Shown here: one piece after another, positions 59,879-64,000 of the stretch
Layout of the letters: every line of letters begins with the position of its first letter
How positions within the stretch are numbered: the first letter of the stretch is position 1
Source of the DNA: Methanomicrobia archaeon
Lineage (GTDB): Archaea > Methanobacteriota_B > Thermococci > Methanofastidiosales > NM3
Length of the DNA stretch: 64,000 bases
Reading direction: 5' to 3'
Assembly: GCA_030603445.1 (NCBI GenBank)
Contig: JAUVXU010000003.1
Location: forward strand, 1-64,000
Notes under the pieces: generated by a model
What the model saw: only the letters and a program-made list of their open reading frames with translations
Database searches by the model: none
What the model was told of the DNA's origin: nothing
Made by a program: the position numbers and the translations under genes

Positions 59879-61782
59879 TAATCACACTGGCAGGCCAACC
59901 TAACAGTGGCAAGAGCACCATATTCAATGATGTTGCGGGATACAAGACCATAACAGCAAATTTCCCAGGAAAGACCGTAGAGTATACAGAGAGCAAGATA
60001 AGAATTGGAAAAGAGATACACACACTAACAGACCTTCCCGGCACGTACTCACTAACCTCACTAGACCCTGCAGAACTAGAGACAAGGACCTATTTGCTCA
60101 AAGGGATATCTGGTATTACTGTAAATGTCATAGACGCTTCCCTCCTTGCACGCAGCATAGAGCTTACAATTCAGCTCTCTGAGCTTGATGTGCCGTACTT
60201 GGTATGCCTCAATATGATGGATGAAGCAAAAAAGAAAGGGGTCATAATTGATAAAGAGGCACTTTCAGAAGAGCTGGGTGTGTCTGTTGTTGAGACCGTT
60301 GCCAATAAGGGTATAGGCATAACAGATCTTCTCCAAACAGCTGTAAGGGATGGAAAAAAAACTAAAAAATCGGCTACAATAACTTATTCCAAACAAGTAG
60401 AAGATGCCATATCTGCCCTCATCCCTTCTATACGTTCTCTTGCCGCGCGCCATTCCCTGCCTGAACGATTAGTTGCAATAAAACTGCTTGAAAATGATGA
60501 GTATTTCGATTCACTAATCAACAGCGATTCCCTGCTAGAAGAAGTATATGCACTGCGTAAAAAACTAGAAGACAGTTATGGACATCCATCCGATATTGTG
60601 ATATCATCAGAGCGGCATGCAGAAGCGCTAAATATATTTGAGCGTGTTGCAGTAGTAACGCATGCAAAAAATACGACAACTGAAAAGATAGATAATTTCC
60701 TGATGCACCCATTTTATGGGTACGTGGCATTAGTAATTGTGCTAGTCGCATTGTTTAATATAGTGTTTAGGCTTGGAAGCATGATAGAGTCCCCTATTCT
60801 AGACTTCTTCTCTACGGGCGTTCAGCCTTTTATCCTGGAGTTTGTACCAGAAGGGTTTGCTACCACCATAGTTTCCGGAACAGTTGATGGAATTGCTGGA
60901 GGTATAGGTATAGTGCTTCCCTTTTTGGTCCCGTTCCTCATAGGCCTTTCCATTCTGGAGGATGTAGGTTACCTGCCGCGAATAGCATTTCTTCTTGACT
61001 CTTTCCTGCACAAGATAGGACTGCACGGAAAATCCATAATCCCCTTAATACTCGGATATGGTTGCAGCGTGCCGGCAATTATGGGGGCACGAATCTTAGA
61101 ATCAAGGCGCGACCGTTTCATTGTAATCACCCTTACGTCCATGATTCCATGCGCTGCTCGCATCACCGTGATACTGGCCCTAGTTGGAATCTACCTGGGT
61201 GCTAACTGGGCGCTTGGAGTATTTATCATAAACATAGTGGTACTTGCCATCGTAGGGTACATTCTCTCAAAATTGATGCCGGAGATGGCTGCTGGAATGA
61301 TGCTTGAGATACCAAAATACCATATGCCATCAGTTAAGTCTGTGCTTAATAAGACCTGGTTTAGGATAAAGGAATTTATCATAGTTGCCTGGCCGATAAT
61401 AATCCTTGGGTCAATAACATTATCATTTCTAAATTACTATAACATAGACTCCTACCTAAACACTGCCATATCCCCCTTAACACTGCTCTTAGGCCTGCCT
61501 ACAGTAATAGGGGTAACCCTGGTGTTTGGCGTATTACGAAAGGAGTTGGCCATGCTCATGCTTTTCCAGGCCCTGGGAACCGAGAACGTCATCTCAATAA
61601 TGAGCAAGACGCAGATCCTAACGTTTACCATGTTCATCGTTTTTTACATCCCTTGTGTAGCAACAATAGGCGTCATGTTAAAAGAGATTGGAAGGCGTGA
61701 CACATTTTTTGCTGTCCTAATCGGGACTGTTGTGGCAATTATCATGGCGATTTTGGTGCGCATAGGCGGGATGCTGTTATGA
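59875..61782 (+). CDS. feoB: Ferrous iron transporter FeoB
   Basis: 635 residues. N-terminal G domain: GQPNSGKSTIFND (G1), LTDLPGTYSLTSLDPAE (G3), CLNMMDEA (G4). Then a helical spacer and about eight to ten helices with the Gate motifs, e.g. YLPRIAFLLDSFLHKIGLHG, IIPLILGYGCSVPAIMGARI (Cys in the channel) and FVIVFYIPCVATIGVML. Moves Fe2+ inward across the membrane, vital for the Fe-S- and Ni-rich enzymes of methanogenesis. ATG overlaps the previous stop. Confidence 0.95.
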   Translation: MIITLAGQPNSGKSTIFNDVAGYKTITANFPGKTVEYTESKIRIGKEIHTLTDLPGTYSLTSLDPAELETRTYLLKGISGITVNVIDASLLARSIELTIQLSELDVPYLVCLNMMDEAKKKGVIIDKEALSEELGVSVVETVANKGIGITDLLQTAVRDGKKTKKSATITYSKQVEDAISALIPSIRSLAARHSLPERLVAIKLLENDEYFDSLINSDSLLEEVYALRKKLEDSYGHPSDIVISSERHAEALNIFERVAVVTHAKNTTTEKIDNFLMHPFYGYVALVIVLVALFNIVFRLGSMIESPILDFFSTGVQPFILEFVPEGFATTIVSGTVDGIAGGIGIVLPFLVPFLIGLSILEDVGYLPRIAFLLDSFLHKIGLHGKSIIPLILGYGCSVPAIMGARILESRRDRFIVITLTSMIPCAARITVILALVGIYLGANWALGVFIINIVVLAIVGYILSKLMPEMAAGMMLEIPKYHMPSVKSVLNKTWFRIKEFIIVAWPIIILGSITLSFLNYYNIDSYLNTAISPLTLLLGLPTVIGVTLVFGVLRKELAMLMLFQALGTENVISIMSKTQILTFTMFIVFYIPCVATIGVMLKEIGRRDTFFAVLIGTVVAIIMAILVRIGGMLL

Positions 61783-62198
61783 GCGAGACCATGGAAGAAT
61801 ACCTAAAGACCATATGGGTCCTAGAAGAAGAGAACATCAAGTCCATACGTATCAAAGATATCTCCACAGCGCTTGCTGTAAAACCGCCTAGCGTTGTGCA
61901 AATGCTAACGAAGTTAGAAGAAGTTGGCCTTATCCATTACATAAAACACAAAGAGGTATGCCTGACAAAAAAGGGCAAGGATGCTGGACAGGCCATTGTA
62001 CGCTACCATCGCCTTATGGAAGTGCTCTTCTCCGATGTTATTGAAGGCAGCAACGAAGACGTTGAGATCCTCTCATGCGGTGCAGAACACTTCGTTACGC
62101 CCGATATTGCCAAGAAGATATGCACATTCCTTAATCATCCGGATACGTGCCCCCACGGCAAGCCCATACCAAGGGGCGATTGTTGTAATGGTGATTAA
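61779..62198 (+). CDS. DtxR-family iron-dependent repressor
   Basis: 139 residues without the C-terminal SH3 domain. Winged helix: TMEEYLKTIWVLEEENIKSI, RIKDISTALAVKPPSVVQML. Metal-binding dimer part: CGAEHFVTPDIAKKICTFLN and DTCPHGKPIPRGDC. Expected to repress feo genes when Fe2+ is plentiful through the two TTAGG...CCTAA boxes upstream; autoregulation is implied because it ends the same operon. Overlaps feoB by 4 bp. Confidence 0.9.
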   Translation: MSETMEEYLKTIWVLEEENIKSIRIKDISTALAVKPPSVVQMLTKLEEVGLIHYIKHKEVCLTKKGKDAGQAIVRYHRLMEVLFSDVIEGSNEDVEILSCGAEHFVTPDIAKKICTFLNHPDTCPHGKPIPRGDCCNGD

Positions 62199-62264
62199 AA
62201 GGTCGTCCGTGCCAAAGACGAAACGTTTAAAAAGAAATATATATTAGATATCGCAGGTGGAATC

Positions 62265-63116
62265 ATGGGTTCTGACAATCTTAATTCGCCAGAAACTGGC
62301 AATAGTTCATTTTTTAAGAGAAATTCCAAGCTCATTGGAGCCATTTTCATTTTAGTAGTTTTAATTTCATCATTATATGTTATAAGCAATCGCGATGGAG
62401 GAATAGATGCCGATTTTGCAAGAAATAACGCGTTTCTTCCAGAACAAAATCTACAGCATTGGTACATATCCTACTTTGCAGGAACGGGCCTTTACAACTT
62501 TGAGATAAGTGAGAAGGTAAGTGAGACAGAAGACCAAAGGGAATACTCCATACTTGGTAATGACGACGTGCCATACACCTTAATACTTTATTGTGAAGAG
62601 GAAGAGGTTAACGGCCTTTTGGTAGACCAGTGGTACGCAGAGCTCAAAGGAGAGAACGTTTCTTCGCCTCCAGAGGAGATAGACCTATTTTTTGAGATAA
62701 TAAGCTATGTACAGACAGATCCCTTCACGGCTATCCCTGAAACCGTGTCATACCATTATCTTGATCATATATACTTGCTATTCGGGGCATGGGAGGAAGC
62801 AGGAATAGAGAATCAGCAGCTTGCATATGGCATGGCAGACATATCAAAGGCAGTTGGAAATCGCATAGGAGATATAGACAAGATATCAATAGCAGAGATA
62901 TCAGACCAGCACTTTATAGACATATATAAGAAGAAGATAGGTACACCAGCAAAACCCGTCATCTATGTAATGACCGAACCACACGGTGCAATGAAGAACA
63001 ATTTAGTCATGCCCTACGACGGTGTCATAATTGTAGAGATACCACAGTATCAGGACATTCGTTTGTTCTGCTTGCTTATAGGCGAGATAATAGCACCAAG
63101 TGGAGGAACTGCATGA
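62265..63116 (+). CDS. Membrane-anchored protein of unknown function
   Basis: 283 residues. A polar 20-residue head, then one transmembrane segment (KLIGAIFILVVLISSLYVIS), and a ~230-residue outside domain rich in acidic residues (YCEEEEVNGLLVDQWYAELK). No family recognised. AGGTGG ribosome site before ATG 62265, and TATA-like AAATATATATT upstream. Overlaps the next gene by 4 bp and so belongs to a three-gene set. Confidence 0.6.
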   Translation: MGSDNLNSPETGNSSFFKRNSKLIGAIFILVVLISSLYVISNRDGGIDADFARNNAFLPEQNLQHWYISYFAGTGLYNFEISEKVSETEDQREYSILGNDDVPYTLILYCEEEEVNGLLVDQWYAELKGENVSSPPEEIDLFFEIISYVQTDPFTAIPETVSYHYLDHIYLLFGAWEEAGIENQQLAYGMADISKAVGNRIGDIDKISIAEISDQHFIDIYKKKIGTPAKPVIYVMTEPHGAMKNNLVMPYDGVIIVEIPQYQDIRLFCLLIGEIIAPSGGTA

Positions 63117-63955
63117 GAAGGATTAACATCATAGATGCCGCCATAATTCTTATTGTACTTTTTTCCTTTTATTCTTTTATCACACATGAGCCTTCAGTAA
63201 ACGAACAGGTGGACGAGTATTATTATTCGGGATCGCAAATATACAAAGCGACAAATTACATGAACTACCTTGATTCCAAAGGTTTCCTGTATGACACGTA
63301 CGTCAAGGGATACTGGTGGTCAGACTACCTAGAGTTCGACGAGACGGGTTATGTCATAGATACTGGCCAAGGCTCGTTCATACTTTTGCGCTCCAATGGA
63401 GAGCTTGTCACAATAGGCGGGCGCATGAGCTATAAGGAACAAATTGGGGCAAACGAGATACGGCTAAAGATCAAGACAAAATCAACAGTGTCTTACAGGA
63501 TGTATGCGCAAAGTTTTCCTGGATTAGAGAACTATTTCGCAACTATAGAGGATACTGCTTCTTTTTTAGATATATTTGATATCGACGACATCGCTATCAC
63601 AAGCTCTATTACCTTCGATTATGGGGAATCCCCGACAGCGGTCTTTATCGCAGAAGTAAACGATGCCCTAAGAAAGGGGCTCTACTATGTCAAAGACACC
63701 TCAATAGCCGACACCCAAAATGGCCTTACCCTCTCTTTCTCACAGGCTAGTATAAAAGAGCTGGCAAAAATGGAAAATATCCTAAACGAGTACGGTATAA
63801 CGATAGGCAACGTGTTTTCGTCAGATATTATAACTATTGTGCGTACAGGAACAGAGATAGGGGAGCTTGACAAATATTGGATAAAACAGCATATTACGGA
63901 CAATCTTTCATCGATTATAGACGATGATGAGAATTCCATCCACATCAGGTTATGA
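63113..63955 (+). CDS. Membrane-anchored protein of unknown function
   Basis: 280 residues. An N-terminal membrane segment (NIIDAAIILIVLFSFYSFIT) precedes an outside domain with GSFILLRSNGELVTIGGRMS and late TIVRTGTEIGELDKYWIKQH. Similar size and topology to the preceding gene, but no clear sequence relationship. No family recognised. The ATG overlaps the previous stop, and its stop overlaps the following gene. Confidence 0.6.
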   Translation: MRRINIIDAAIILIVLFSFYSFITHEPSVNEQVDEYYYSGSQIYKATNYMNYLDSKGFLYDTYVKGYWWSDYLEFDETGYVIDTGQGSFILLRSNGELVTIGGRMSYKEQIGANEIRLKIKTKSTVSYRMYAQSFPGLENYFATIEDTASFLDIFDIDDIAITSSITFDYGESPTAVFIAEVNDALRKGLYYVKDTSIADTQNGLTLSFSQASIKELAKMENILNEYGITIGNVFSSDIITIVRTGTEIGELDKYWIKQHITDNLSSIIDDDENSIHIRL

Positions 63956-64000
63956 GCATGTTTGATAAACTGGTTGTCAAAACAGTCAACTGCACCTTGG
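63952..64000 (+). CDS. Start of a further gene, cut by the window edge
   Basis: ATG at 63952 overlaps the preceding TGA by 4 bp; second ATG at 63958. Sixteen codons are visible (MSMFDKLVVKTVNCTL). No function can be given. Confidence 0.6.
   Translation, partial: MSMFDKLVVKTVNCTL

Overview
The window comes from an archaeon, and most likely a methanogenic euryarchaeote. Three lines of evidence support this. (1) Archaeal marker genes are present: GatD/GatE amidotransferase, archaeal-type GluRS, GGGP synthase, ribosomal protein L40e, the Tsr3 (DUF367) rRNA-modifying enzyme, and an intron-bearing tRNA-Leu. (2) An atwA-mcrC-HAD cluster encodes activation factors for methyl-coenzyme M reductase, which are expected only in MCR-bearing archaea. 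(3) Many starts have GGTGA-type ribosome sites or TATA boxes about 27 nt upstream. I cannot fix the lineage without a tree; a Methanofastidiosa/Thermococci-related methanogen is a guess.

Layout. 1-6.85 kb: the 5' end of a DUF92 membrane protein, then a very AT-rich defence-like segment with a 1568-aa nuclease-STAND protein resembling Avs proteins, a broken gene fragment, and a PD-(D/E)XK protein. 7-15.9 kb: chromosomal genes on the minus strand (a fibronectin-repeat surface protein with a tiny ribbon-helix-helix-like gene directly upstream, gatE-gatD, an HemK2-like methyltransferase, a stand-alone Lrp-type RAM domain, a DUF457 membrane protein, rimI). 15.9-38 kb: a mostly AT-rich accessory island of about 24 genes, nearly all on the minus strand: DUF2683, an MNT-HEPN pair, hydrolase, peroxiredoxin, methyltransferases, DUF1801/5655/3795/4332 proteins, a BtrH-like protein, Nif3, GNATs, a VOC protein, an HTH-RND efflux operon, an Abi-like pair, and a form II/III RuBisCO on the plus strand. 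Between these genes lie about ten divergent 60-115 bp repeats. Each starts with a 7-mer ending AAC, carries a conserved GAAGTT...AATTTG core, and usually ends with a 7-mer starting GTT that is complementary or nearly so. This is the layout of integron attC sites, so I read the island as an integron-like cassette array without a visible integrase (CALIN-like).

38-51 kb: ordered housekeeping genes (DUF530-like, GGGP synthase, L40e, Tsr3, GNAT, GluRS, two STT3-like GT-C proteins, MazG-like; then an XRE-CBS regulator coupled to HisRS, glutamate dehydrogenase, tRNA-Leu). 51-55 kb: thioesterase, a prenyltransferase-like alpha/alpha protein, a sodium:solute symporter with its 40-aa accessory subunit, and a Cys-rich ferredoxin. 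55-59 kb: EamA transporter and the MCR-activation cluster. 59-62 kb: a ferrous iron uptake locus feoA, feoA2-feoB-dtxR with two TTAGG...CCTAA operators, pointing to iron-dependent autoregulation. 62-64 kb: overlapping genes for membrane-anchored proteins of unknown function, cut by the window edge.

Two structural details tie regions together. An 80-bp copy of the junction between two core genes (39.5 kb) sits inside the island at 32.2 kb. The interval 33.3-35.0 kb is bounded by perfectly complementary 7-mers, as expected for an integron cassette.
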